Below are positions 19,348 through 28,215 of a stretch of DNA of 64,000 nt, one piece after another. The first letter of the stretch is position 1. Every line of letters starts with the position of its first letter. The notes beneath the pieces are model-generated. The model had not been told where the DNA came from. It saw nothing but the letters and a program-made list of their open reading frames with translations, and did no database searches. The translations under genes were made by a program, and so were the position numbers. This DNA comes from an uncultured Pelagibacteraceae bacterium. Lineage in GTDB: Bacteria; Pseudomonadota; Alphaproteobacteria; Pelagibacterales; Pelagibacteraceae. The stretch lies in NCBI GenBank assembly GCA_902627935.1, contig CACOLA010000003.1, positions 29,171-93,170 of the forward strand, written 5' to 3'.

Positions 19348-19659
19348 ATGTCAAAAAAATGCGAACTTACTGGTAAAATTCCTATGAAGGGTAATAACGT
19401 TAGCCATGCTAATAACAAGACAAAAAGAAGATTTTTACCAAACCTCAAAAAAGTCAAATTTACGAGCGAGCTCACTGGAAGAAGTTTAAGGCTTACCGTA
19501 AGTAATTCAGGTGTAAGGTCAGTTGACAAAAAAGGTAGTTTTGATGAATTCTTAAAGGCTGTAAAAAATAAAAACTTATCTCCAAGATTAAAAAAATTAA
19601 AAAAAGTAATATTAATTAAATCACCTTTTAAAAAAAAACCAATATCTAAATCTGTTTAA
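19348..19659 (+). CDS. rpmB: 50S ribosomal protein L28
   Basis: L28 is recognised by [20 protein letters not shown], a highly conserved N-terminus, then [15 protein letters not shown] and [15 protein letters not shown]. From the ATG at 19348 it has 103 residues, the usual alphaproteobacterial size. An open frame runs further upstream to 19246, but that part overlaps pyrD and is not L28-like. It has its own promoter. The stop shares one base with the next gene's start. Confidence 0.96.
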   Translation: MSKKCELTGKIPMKGNNVSHANNKTKRRFLPNLKKVKFTSELTGRSLRLTVSNSGVRSVDKKGSFDEFLKAVKNKNLSPRLKKLKKVILIKSPFKKKPISKSV

Positions 19660-20213
19660 TGAGTAAATTATTTATCACCCTGTCTATAATGATGGGGGTT
19701 GTCGTATTATCTTCTAATTATTTAGTTCAGTTTCCAATAAACTATTTTGGATTAAACGAGATTCTGACCTATGGAGCCTTTAGTTACCCAATAGCTTTTT
19801 TAATTACAGATTTAGCGAATAGGTCATATGGAAAATTATTAGCAAGACAAATTGTATATTTAGGTTTTTTAATTGGAATTATATTTACATTATTATTTTC
19901 TACTGATTTTGCAGATTTGATATCTATAAGAATAGCAATAGGATCAGGAATAGCTTTTATTACTGCACAATTATTAGATATTCAAATTTTTGATCGATTA
20001 AGAAAAAAAGATTGGTATGTAGCTCCACTTACTTCATCGTTGATTGGTTCAACAGTCGACACTTTTTTATTTTTTGCAATATCATTTTATGCAACAGGAG
20101 TTCCTTGGATAACTTTATCTTTGGGAGATTTAGCAGTTAAAATTTTAGTTGCTTTAATAATGTTGATACCATTTAGAATGTTATTGAAAATTATTAAACC
20201 AATTAAAGTTTAA
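19659..20213 (+). CDS. Queuosine precursor transporter-like protein (YhhQ/VUT family)
   Basis: The 184-residue protein is almost entirely hydrophobic, with about six membrane segments. The sequence SYPIAFLITDLANRSYGK (about residues 42-59) with its conserved TDL-N--YG, and a later SLIGSTVDTFLFF, match the DUF165/YhhQ family. YhhQ in E. coli takes up 7-cyano-7-deazaguanine, the precursor of queuosine. Substrate in this organism is inferred. It ends on a TTAA shared with the opposing agmatinase gene. Confidence 0.8.
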   Translation: MSKLFITLSIMMGVVVLSSNYLVQFPINYFGLNEILTYGAFSYPIAFLITDLANRSYGKLLARQIVYLGFLIGIIFTLLFSTDFADLISIRIAIGSGIAFITAQLLDIQIFDRLRKKDWYVAPLTSSLIGSTVDTFLFFAISFYATGVPWITLSLGDLAVKILVALIMLIPFRMLLKIIKPIKV

Positions 20214-21085
20214 TATAAAAATTTATAAGACAGAATTTTATAAGCTAATTTTGCAACAAGAAAGTTAAATGAATTAAATCCCTTAATTGGAGATAATTCA
20301 TTAATATCTACACCAACAATTTTAGAGTTTTTTGCCGCAATTCTTATTATATCTAATGTTTCATCCCACAAAAGTCCTCCTGGTTCAGGTGTGCCGGTTG
20401 CAGGCATAATACTTGAATCTAGTCCATCTACATCAAACGTAAGATAAACAGTTTTATTTTTAATTAGTTTTTTAAAGTTAGACAAATTCCACTTTTTTTT
20501 ATCTTTAGCCCAAAAAATATTTATTCTTGAAGAATTCTTTTTTAAAAATGGGATTTCACTTTTTGATATGTTTCTTATCCCAAATGAAATTAACGAAACA
20601 TTTTTATAATCTAGACACCTTCTAATTGCTGAAGCGTGTGAAAATTTTTCTCCATTATAACTTTGACGTAAATCTGCATGAGCATCAAAATGTAAGAGAC
20701 AAATGTTTTTATATTTTTTAGTAAAAGGAACAATACACCCAGGGGTTATTGAATGCTCTCCACCTAAAGTCATCGGAAAGAGATTTCTATTTAAAATTTC
20801 TTTATTAATTTCTGAGATTTTATTTAGTGCCTTATTAATATTTTTGTCTATTTTAAATGGTTTTAAAGTTTTAATACCTATTTTTTTATATGGTTCACAA
20901 TTAAGCTCTTCATCATATAATTCAACTTGGTGAGACGCTTTTATAATTTCTCTAGGTCCATTCTTAGTTCCACTTCCATAACTAACAGTTTTCTCTAATC
21001 CAAATGGAACAACTATAGCTTTTTCTTTAAAGCTAAATTTATTATCAATTCCTAAAAACCCGTTTTTATTTGATAGATATTTCAA
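20210..21085 (-). CDS. speB: Agmatinase family ureohydrolase
   Basis: This is a binuclear manganese ureohydrolase. The metal-binding motifs are GGEHSITPG (about residue 108), HFDAHADLR (about 131) and FDVDGLDSSIMPATGTPEPGG (about 217; key residues D-V-D-x-x-D). These match agmatinase, which makes putrescine and urea from agmatine; guanidino analogues are possible. It starts two bases after the deoxyhypusine-synthase-like gene and is the last gene of a polyamine operon. No arginine decarboxylase is in the window to supply agmatine. Confidence 0.87.
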   Translation of the reverse strand: MKYLSNKNGFLGIDNKFSFKEKAIVVPFGLEKTVSYGSGTKNGPREIIKASHQVELYDEELNCEPYKKIGIKTLKPFKIDKNINKALNKISEINKEILNRNLFPMTLGGEHSITPGCIVPFTKKYKNICLLHFDAHADLRQSYNGEKFSHASAIRRCLDYKNVSLISFGIRNISKSEIPFLKKNSSRINIFWAKDKKKWNLSNFKKLIKNKTVYLTFDVDGLDSSIMPATGTPEPGGLLWDETLDIIRIAAKNSKIVGVDINELSPIKGFNSFNFLVAKLAYKILSYKFLY

Positions 21086-21087
21086 TT

Positions 21088-22131
21088 TTATTCAAAAATT
21101 TTTGTAAAGTTTTTTCTTTTTCTATTTTTCCATTCCCCTCTATGATAAGCATCACTAGCGATCAATGGTAAAACACTGGTAGCTTCTGCAAACACCATCT
21201 GTTCTTTTGTGATATCTACTTTCCCCCATGAACTAGCTTCTTTTAGTGTGGAGCTACTACAAGCACCGTCTCTACTATCAGCAACAGTAATTTGAACAGC
21301 ATATTTATGCATGTCTACATCCTTTCCTAATAGCTCAGCACAAATAACAGTATCTTGAATAAAGTTTTTAGGGACACCACCACCAACCATAAATAATCCA
21401 GAACCTTTAGATTTGATTTTAATTTCAGTTAGTTCTCTAAATTCTCTAACCGAGTCTATTGTCATATGATTTTTTGGATTTCGTTCTTGATGCATAACTA
21501 GACCAAATCCTGCACTAGAGTCTGTAAATGCAGGACAGAAAATTGGAACATTATTGTCAAAAGCAGTTTCAATTAAAGAATCTTTTTTCTTTGAGTTTTT
21601 TTTTAAATATTTTCCCATTTCATTAATGAATTCCCTTGAGGTATAGCTTCTTGATTCAAGGTTATTTGCAATTTCACATATAATTTTATCACACATTTGG
21701 AGTTCTTCTTCATCTATGTAGGTGTCATAGATTCTATCTATATAGTTGCTCCTCAATTCTGTATCGTCTTGAAATTGGGAACCTTGATAATGTTTAAATC
21801 CAAGAGCTTCAAAAAAATCCATATCTACTATAGAGGCACCTGTTGCGACGATTGCATCCACCATATTATATTTAACCAAATCTTTATAAATATTCATACA
21901 TCCAGCCGCAGAAGTAGAGCCAGCTAAAGTAAGAAAAATTGTACATTCTTTATCTTTAAGCATATCGTTATAAATATTTGCAGCATTTGCTGTTTCTCTA
22001 GAAACGAATGACATTTTTTCCATAGAGGATATAATTTTTCTAGAATCAAAAGAGGTTATATCAATATGTTCTACAGGACTTTTTAAGAAATCTTTTTTAC
22101 TATTGTGGCCTGGATTTTTTTGACCTGACAT
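21088..22131 (-). CDS. Deoxyhypusine synthase-like protein (probable homospermidine synthase-type enzyme)
   Basis: The 347-residue protein belongs to the deoxyhypusine synthase family: LTLAGSTSAAG (about residue 65), VATGASIVDMDF, CPAFTDSSAGFG and GGGVPKNF align with its NAD and spermidine sites. The active-site lysine that forms the enzyme imine is retained in SSWGKVDI (about 310). Bacteria lack eIF5A, so the product should be a free polyamine; DHS-derived homospermidine synthases are known. Its stop and start abut speB and the decarboxylase, so all three probably act in one pathway. Confidence 0.85.
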   Translation of the reverse strand: MSGQKNPGHNSKKDFLKSPVEHIDITSFDSRKIISSMEKMSFVSRETANAANIYNDMLKDKECTIFLTLAGSTSAAGCMNIYKDLVKYNMVDAIVATGASIVDMDFFEALGFKHYQGSQFQDDTELRSNYIDRIYDTYIDEEELQMCDKIICEIANNLESRSYTSREFINEMGKYLKKNSKKKDSLIETAFDNNVPIFCPAFTDSSAGFGLVMHQERNPKNHMTIDSVREFRELTEIKIKSKGSGLFMVGGGVPKNFIQDTVICAELLGKDVDMHKYAVQITVADSRDGACSSSTLKEASSWGKVDITKEQMVFAEATSVLPLIASDAYHRGEWKNRKRKNFTKIFE

Positions 22132-23315
22132 TAAGCAACCAAAGTAGCTTTGCTTAAGTCTTTATCGTACATGGAAAGAATTGGTTTATCTTCAACCTCA
22201 TAAATTTCATTTGAATAGTACCCGTTAAATTTTGTTCTAAACGTTAAACCGTATGCTCCAAGTTGACCAAGCTCGATGTAATCATTTTCTTTAATATTAT
22301 TTGGAAGTAAGAATGGGCCCTTCATGTAATCCATACTATCGCAAGTAGGACCAAAAAAGTCAAATGCAGTCAATTTTTTTGAAATTATTTTATTAGATGT
22401 ATCCTTTATCATTTTAGCAGGGAAAACAATATTTGGAGTGCCTGCATCAAACAAAGTTCCATAGGTTCCATCATTGATATATAATTTTTGTTTTTTTCTC
22501 AAGTTTACTCTCACTATAGTAGAGCCACTTTCTGCTACCAAAGCTCTACCAGGTTCACAGATAATTTGAGGCATTTTATTAAATTTTAAATTTTCTAAAC
22601 TTTTTTTAATTTCTTTAAAATATTGTATTAAATTTTGAGGTATAAGATCAGGGTAAATTGTAGGAAAACCACCACCTACGTTTATATAGTCTGGCATAAT
22701 TTTTGTTTTTTTAATTATACTACCTATTTCTTTTATACCTTTTGTGTATGAAATAGGATGCATACATTGCGATCCTACATGAAAACTTAATCCAACTTTT
22801 TTCGCATATTGTTTTGCTAATCTCAACAAGCCCAATGACTCAGAGTTTTGAGCACCAAACTTTTTAGATAAATCTATCTCTGCATGTTCATTTGAAACAG
22901 CAACTCTAACAAATAATTCTAAGTCTTTTGCATCATTTGTATTTTTGATTATTTTTGTAAGTTCTTCTTTTGTATCTAATGAAAATGTTTTTATATCGTA
23001 TTCAAAATAAGCCTCCCTAATACTTTCGGGACTTTTTACTGTATGCATAAATGAACATTTTGCTGAATTTGAAAATCTCTTAATTTGCTTGATCTCTTCA
23101 ATGGATGCTATATCGAATTGATTTATTCCACTTTCTATTAGAGCCTCTATGACTAGTGGGTTAGGGTTAGTTTTAACTGCATACAAGATCTCACCAGGAA
23201 AATTCTTTTGAAAAAATTTGGAAGCTTTTGTAACAGAATGTTTTCTGATACAATAAACAGGTTTTTCAGGTTTCAGTTGATTTATTAAATTTTCAACTGA
23301 TTTAAATTTTAGCAT
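22131..23315 (-). CDS. Ornithine/lysine decarboxylase, alanine-racemase fold
   Basis: This PLP enzyme belongs to the fold-type III ornithine/diaminopimelate/arginine decarboxylase family. PLP lysine is in LYAVKTNP (about residue 45), the glycine-rich phosphate site is GGGFPT (about 212), the EPGR motif is near 255 and the catalytic cysteine region is FFGPTCDSMDYM (about 320). The length of about 394 residues fits ornithine (or lysine/ornithine) decarboxylase. The start at 23315 has a strong GGAGG eight bases upstream; a TTG at 23330 lies before that site and is rejected. It is first in the polyamine operon. Confidence 0.9.
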   Translation of the reverse strand: MLKFKSVENLINQLKPEKPVYCIRKHSVTKASKFFQKNFPGEILYAVKTNPNPLVIEALIESGINQFDIASIEEIKQIKRFSNSAKCSFMHTVKSPESIREAYFEYDIKTFSLDTKEELTKIIKNTNDAKDLELFVRVAVSNEHAEIDLSKKFGAQNSESLGLLRLAKQYAKKVGLSFHVGSQCMHPISYTKGIKEIGSIIKKTKIMPDYINVGGGFPTIYPDLIPQNLIQYFKEIKKSLENLKFNKMPQIICEPGRALVAESGSTIVRVNLRKKQKLYINDGTYGTLFDAGTPNIVFPAKMIKDTSNKIISKKLTAFDFFGPTCDSMDYMKGPFLLPNNIKENDYIELGQLGAYGLTFRTKFNGYYSNEIYEVEDKPILSMYDKDLSKATLVA

Positions 23316-23323
23316 TGTAAATG

Positions 23324-23328
23324 CCTCC
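23324..23328 (-). promoter_or_regulatory. Ribosome binding site that fixes the decarboxylase start
   Basis: GGAGG on the minus strand lies eight bases before the ATG at 23315. Strong Shine-Dalgarno sites are uncommon in this window, so this one both sets the start and suggests high translation of the polyamine operon. Confidence 0.75.
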
Positions 23329-23464
23329 AAAAAAATTTAACAAAAAAAAAGCTCTTAAAACTATTAAAAACCTTTTATAAAGTGTGCAAATACGCCAATA
23401 ATATAAAGAAGTAAAGCAAATAATTTACTATTGAATTTCAGAATTAAATCGCCATATATGCTTT

Positions 23465-24028
23465 ATGAAAAATGAAGCAACACTTCAAAACATAAGTGAT
23501 TTTGACAACAAATCCTTACTTATTGTTGATGATGATAATCCTTTTAGAGAGAGATTATCTAGAGCAATGGAAAAAAAAGGTTTTGATGTTTTACAAGCTG
23601 AAAGTGTAAAAAAAGGTATAGATGCGGTTAAAGCTAAAAAACCAGGATTTGCTGTAGTTGACCTCAGATTAGCAGACGGTAACGGGCTGGAAGTTGTAAA
23701 GGAAATTCAGACATCAAACTCCTCAAGCCGAATCATAATGCTCACAGGTTATGGTAATATTCCAACAGCTGTAGCTGCAATTAAAGAGGGTGCAATTGAC
23801 TATCTGGCAAAACCTGCTGATGCTGATGATGTTGAAAAAGCATTGTTAGCGGATCCATCAAAAAAAGCAGCTCCACCAGAAAATCCAATGTCTGCTGATA
23901 GAGTTAAATGGGAGCATATACATAGAGTTTTCGAACTTTGTAATAGAAATGTTTCAGAGACTGCAAGAAGACTTAAAATGCATAGAAGAACTCTTCAGAG
24001 AATCTTATCTAAAAGATCTCCTAAATAA
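23465..24028 (+). CDS. regA: RegA/PrrA/ActR-type response regulator
   Basis: A receiver domain (residues 15-130) has the acidic pair in IVDDDNPF, the phosphoacceptor aspartate in FAVVDLRLADG (about residue 64), and the lysine in LAKPAD. A short Fis-type helix-turn-helix closes the protein (VSETARRLKMHRRTLQRIL, residues 164-182). The 187-residue layout with its proline-rich linker matches the RegA/PrrA/ActR redox regulators of alphaproteobacteria. The partner kinase RegB is not in the window. Its 3' end overlaps bioY by eight bases. Confidence 0.9.
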   Translation: MKNEATLQNISDFDNKSLLIVDDDNPFRERLSRAMEKKGFDVLQAESVKKGIDAVKAKKPGFAVVDLRLADGNGLEVVKEIQTSNSSSRIIMLTGYGNIPTAVAAIKEGAIDYLAKPADADDVEKALLADPSKKAAPPENPMSADRVKWEHIHRVFELCNRNVSETARRLKMHRRTLQRILSKRSPK

Positions 24029-24572
24029 AGTTTCTTAAATTAATTAATTTTTTAGCTATTAGAGTTAATAATACTATTTTAAATAGTTCGGCTATTAAAA
24101 ATGGCTCAACCCCTAAACTGTAAATCGGTTTATCCCAGCCAATTAGGCTTCCAAGCCACAAAATCCCAAAAATATAAATAGTCGATGTGGCTATAACTAT
24201 TTTCAAAAATATTTTAAAAAAATTATCATTATGATTAATAAAGCTCGCTAAATAGCAAGCAGACAAAAAACCAATTAAATAACCCATGGTAGGTCCAGTA
24301 AAGTAAACTAAACCAACACCTCTTTCCGGAGAGTTTGAAAAGACAGGCAAACCAACAATACCCTCTATTAAATACAAGCAAATTGTTGATAGTCCAATTT
24401 TATATCCAAAACTAATTCCTATGAACAATACCACAAAAGTTTGCATAGTCATTGGAACTGGATAAAAAGGAATTTTCACTTTTGCAGAGATAGTTAGAGC
24501 AATAGAACCTATTATAATTACAATTAATGACTTTATTATTTTTGATTGAAAGTTTTGTTTAATTAATTCCAT
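24021..24572 (-). CDS. bioY: Biotin transporter BioY
   Basis: BioY is the substrate-binding membrane subunit of biotin uptake. The sequence has about six hydrophobic segments, with the family motif IPFYPVPMTMQTFVVLF (about residues 34-50), the GLPVFSN loop, and GPTMGYLIGF. I choose the ATG at 24572 (MELIKQN) over an in-frame TTG nine bases upstream. No bioM/bioN (EcfA/EcfT) genes are here, so this is a solitary BioY in the window. It suggests dependence on external biotin, which is inference. Confidence 0.92.
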   Translation of the reverse strand: MELIKQNFQSKIIKSLIVIIIGSIALTISAKVKIPFYPVPMTMQTFVVLFIGISFGYKIGLSTICLYLIEGIVGLPVFSNSPERGVGLVYFTGPTMGYLIGFLSACYLASFINHNDNFFKIFLKIVIATSTIYIFGILWLGSLIGWDKPIYSLGVEPFLIAELFKIVLLTLIAKKLINLRNFI

Positions 24573-24680
24573 TATTAACAATACCTTTTATTGATGTATT
24601 ATTCTAGTAGTAAATTATCAGAAATAACAAATGTATTTTTTTAATATAGATGTTATTAAAATCTACAAATAATACAATTA

Positions 24681-27458
24681 ATGAATAAAATTGAAAAAAC
24701 TGATCATTTCTATTTAATTGATGGATCTGGATATATATTCAGAGCATATTATGCATTACCTCCATTAACTAGAAAAAGTGATGGAATGCCCACAGGAGCG
24801 GTAAGTGGTTTCTGTAGCATGTTATTTAAATTATTAGAGGATTCTAAATCTAAAGAAAATTTACAAAAGCCGACACATTTTGCAGTTATTTTTGACTCTG
24901 CAAGAAAAACTTTTAGAAATGAAATTTATAAAGATTACAAAGCTAATAGATCTGAACCACCTGATGATTTAGCTCCACAATTTGAATATATCAGAAAATC
25001 AGTACTAGCTTTTAATTTACCGTCAGTAGATCTCTCTAATTATGAAGCTGACGATTTAATAGCAACCTACACTGATAAAATTTTAAGTAAGGGTGCAAAA
25101 GTTACAATAGTCTCCTCTGATAAAGATTTAATGCAATTATATAGAAGAGATGTTCGAATTTTTGATCCAATGAAAAACAAATTTATTGATGAGGATGATA
25201 TTATTAAAAAATTTGGAGTTAATGCCAGTAAAGTAATTGATGTACAAGCTCTTGCAGGAGATAGTAGCGATAATGTTCCAGGTGTTCCAGGCATAGGTGT
25301 TAAAACTGCAGCAGAATTGATTAATAAGTATGGTACATTAGAAATTCTTTTAAAATCTGCCCACGAGATAAAACAAAATAAAAGAAGAGAAACTTTAACT
25401 GAAAATAAAGATAAAGCTTTATTAAGTAAAGCTCTTGTTACTTTGAAACATGACGCTCCAGTAAATAGAGAATTAAATGAATTTAAACTAAAAGAGCTAG
25501 ACAAAGAGAAACTTTACGAATTCTTGAGAGAAATGGAATTTAATCGTTTATTGAGTTCAGTGATTTCTATTTATGGTGAGCCCAAATTAAGAAATTCAAT
25601 AGTGGATTCAAAAGAGGAAAATAAAAAATTTGAATCAATCAACAAAAAAAATTATTTTTTAATTTCAAATTTAAAAGAAATTGAAAAATGGATAAATGAG
25701 GCGGAAGAGATTGGAGAAATTGCGGTGGATACTGAGACAGATTCTCTTGATCCCCATCAAGCAAATTTAGTGGGAATTTCGCTAAGCACAAAGATAGGCC
25801 AAGCTTGTTATATACCTATTGGACACAAATCAAAAGAATGTCTTGATAAAAAAAAAGTTTTACAAAAATTAAAACCTTTATTAGAGGATCCTAGCATAAA
25901 AAAGATTGGACAAAATATAAAATTTGATTTCATAATTTTTTTCAAAAATGGAATTACTCTTAATTCTTTAGAGGACACCATGCTAATGTCATATGTTCTA
26001 GATGCTGGAAGAAATAGACATAATATGGATACTTTATCCGAAATTCATTTAAATCATAATACAATAAAATTTAAAGATTTAGTTGGAATAGGAAAAAGGC
26101 AAATTAACTTTAGTGAGGTTGAGATTAATAAAGCAAAAGATTATGCTGCTGAGGATGCTGATATTACTTTCAGACTTTATAAAAAACTTATTAAGAGACT
26201 TAAATCTGAAAAATTAATTAATATTTATGAAATTTTTGAAAAACCATTAATCAAGATTTTGGCTTTAATGGAAATAGAAGGTATCAAAATTGATGAAAAA
26301 TTTCTTAAATCACTCTCTTTAAAATTTGAAAAAAAAATTGATAAAATTCAAAAAGAAATTTTCAAAATTTCTAAAAAAAAATTTAATATTGCTTCACCTA
26401 AACAATTAGGTGAAATTATTTACAATGATCTAAAAATAGCAGGTTTAAAAAAAACAAAAAAGGGTAGTTTTGCTACTAGTGCTTCAGTTCTAGAAGATTT
26501 GGCATTTAAGGGTCATGATTTCGCGCAATTAGTTTTGGATTGGAGACAATTATCTAAGCTAAAAAATACTTACTCAGACTCTTTACCAGAACATTTAAAT
26601 CCAAAGACAAAAAGAGTACACACCTCTTTTTTATTGGCAGCTACTACAACTGGTAGACTTGCATCCAGTGATCCTAATTTACAAAATATACCTATTAAAT
26701 CTGAAGACGGCAAAGAGATAAGAAAAGCATTTATAGCTGAGAGAGACAATGTACTTATTTCTGCTGATTATAATCAAATAGAAATGCGAATTTTAGCAGA
26801 TTTAGCAAATGTAAAAGAATTAAAAAAAGCATTTAAAAATAATGAGGATATCCATTCATTAACTGCTAGCCAAATTTTTAATATTGATATTAAAAATGTA
26901 GATAAAGACCAAAGGAGAAAAGCAAAAGCTATAAATTTTGGTATCATTTATGGAATTTCACAATATGGATTAGCAAAACAAATTAATGTTTCAAATTATG
27001 AAGCAGAAGAATTTTTAAACTCATATTTTGCAAAATTTCCAGAAATAAGAAAGTATATGGACGATACTATTAAATTTTGCAGGAAAAGTGGTTATGTTAA
27101 TAACATTTTTGGAAGAAGATCTCATTTTAACTCAATTAATGATAAAAATTACAATATAAGAAATTTTCAAGAGAGAGCAGCCATAAATGCACCTATTCAA
27201 GGTTCAGCATCAGAAATTATGCGAATCGCAATGATCAGACTTGATAAAAAAATGAGTGATCAGAAATCTTTAAAGTCTAAAATACTTTTACAAATCCATG
27301 ATGAATTAATTTTTGAAGTTCACAAAGATGAAGTTACTAAAATGACAAAAATTATAAAAGATGAAATGATAAGTGTTGCCAATAGCGATTATCACTCATT
27401 TTCTATCCCTTTAACTGTTGATATCAATAGAGGAGATAATTGGGGCTCCTTACATTAA
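24681..27458 (+). CDS. polA: DNA polymerase I
   Basis: All three domains are present in the 925-residue protein. The 5' nuclease (about 1-300) has YEADDLIATY and DSSDNVPGVPGIGVKTA. The 3'-5' proofreading domain (about 325-520) keeps its acidic residues in VDTETDSLD, GQNIKFDF and YAAEDADIT, so it should be active. The polymerase has motif A SADYNQIEMRIL, motif B RRKAKAINFGIIYG and motif C LQIHDELIFEV. It functions in Okazaki-fragment maturation and repair. The flanking genes are regulators, not replication genes. Confidence 0.97.
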   Translation: MNKIEKTDHFYLIDGSGYIFRAYYALPPLTRKSDGMPTGAVSGFCSMLFKLLEDSKSKENLQKPTHFAVIFDSARKTFRNEIYKDYKANRSEPPDDLAPQFEYIRKSVLAFNLPSVDLSNYEADDLIATYTDKILSKGAKVTIVSSDKDLMQLYRRDVRIFDPMKNKFIDEDDIIKKFGVNASKVIDVQALAGDSSDNVPGVPGIGVKTAAELINKYGTLEILLKSAHEIKQNKRRETLTENKDKALLSKALVTLKHDAPVNRELNEFKLKELDKEKLYEFLREMEFNRLLSSVISIYGEPKLRNSIVDSKEENKKFESINKKNYFLISNLKEIEKWINEAEEIGEIAVDTETDSLDPHQANLVGISLSTKIGQACYIPIGHKSKECLDKKKVLQKLKPLLEDPSIKKIGQNIKFDFIIFFKNGITLNSLEDTMLMSYVLDAGRNRHNMDTLSEIHLNHNTIKFKDLVGIGKRQINFSEVEINKAKDYAAEDADITFRLYKKLIKRLKSEKLINIYEIFEKPLIKILALMEIEGIKIDEKFLKSLSLKFEKKIDKIQKEIFKISKKKFNIASPKQLGEIIYNDLKIAGLKKTKKGSFATSASVLEDLAFKGHDFAQLVLDWRQLSKLKNTYSDSLPEHLNPKTKRVHTSFLLAATTTGRLASSDPNLQNIPIKSEDGKEIRKAFIAERDNVLISADYNQIEMRILADLANVKELKKAFKNNEDIHSLTASQIFNIDIKNVDKDQRRKAKAINFGIIYGISQYGLAKQINVSNYEAEEFLNSYFAKFPEIRKYMDDTIKFCRKSGYVNNIFGRRSHFNSINDKNYNIRNFQERAAINAPIQGSASEIMRIAMIRLDKKMSDQKSLKSKILLQIHDELIFEVHKDEVTKMTKIIKDEMISVANSDYHSFSIPLTVDINRGDNWGSLH

Positions 27459-27507
27459 TTAAATTTATTGCCCAAATTAGAACAATTTAGTATTTTTAAA
27501 TAAATCC

Positions 27508-28215
27508 ATGCACAAACAAACAATAGCTTTAGTTGATGATGATAGAAATATTCTTACGAGTTTAAGTATTGCTATCGAAAAAGAAGGATATAAAGTTCAA
27601 ACTTACATTGATGGAGAAAGTGCATTAATTGGATTAACAAGAACCCCACCCGACCTTGCTGTGATAGATATAAAAATGCCAAAAATGGATGGCGAAGAAT
27701 TATTAAAAAAGTTAAGAAAAAAAACCTCTTTGCCGGTAATATTTCTTACTTCTAAAGACGAAGAGGTAGATGAATTATTAGGTTTAAAGCTTGGAGCAGA
27801 TGATTTTATAAAAAAATCAGGAGGCTTCTCAATAAAAGTTTTAATCGAAAGGATAAGAGTTCAGCTTAGAAAAAAAGAGGTTGATAATAATATTGAGGAA
27901 AATAAAAGTGTTATATCACACGGTAAACTAAAATTAGACCCATCTCAATTAGAATGCGAATGGAATGGAAAACATCTTCCAGATAAATTAACTACTACAG
28001 AGTTTTTAATTGTTAAAGAACTTGCAAAAAGGCCAGGTATAATTAAGGAGAGAGCTCAATTGATGGATATAGCTTACAGAGAAGATACAGATATTGAAGA
28101 TAGAACTATAGATAGCCATGTTAAAAGAATAAGAAAAAAATTTAAAAAAGTTGATCCTGATTTTTCAGCTATAGAAACTAGGTATGGAAGTGGATATAGA
28201 TGGAATGTTAGTTAA
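27508..28215 (+). CDS. chvI: ChvI-type response regulator (OmpR family)
   Basis: The receiver domain has ALVDDDRNIL at the start, the phosphoacceptor aspartate in LAVIDIKMPKMDG (about residue 54) and the conserved lysine in DDFIKKS. A winged-helix OmpR/PhoB DNA-binding domain fills about 135-233 (RTIDSHVKRIRKKF, IETRYGSGYRW). The 235-residue protein is coupled to chvG by a TAATG junction. In alphaproteobacteria ChvI controls envelope and acid-stress genes and sits by chvG. Confidence 0.88.
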   Translation: MHKQTIALVDDDRNILTSLSIAIEKEGYKVQTYIDGESALIGLTRTPPDLAVIDIKMPKMDGEELLKKLRKKTSLPVIFLTSKDEEVDELLGLKLGADDFIKKSGGFSIKVLIERIRVQLRKKEVDNNIEENKSVISHGKLKLDPSQLECEWNGKHLPDKLTTTEFLIVKELAKRPGIIKERAQLMDIAYREDTDIEDRTIDSHVKRIRKKFKKVDPDFSAIETRYGSGYRWNVS

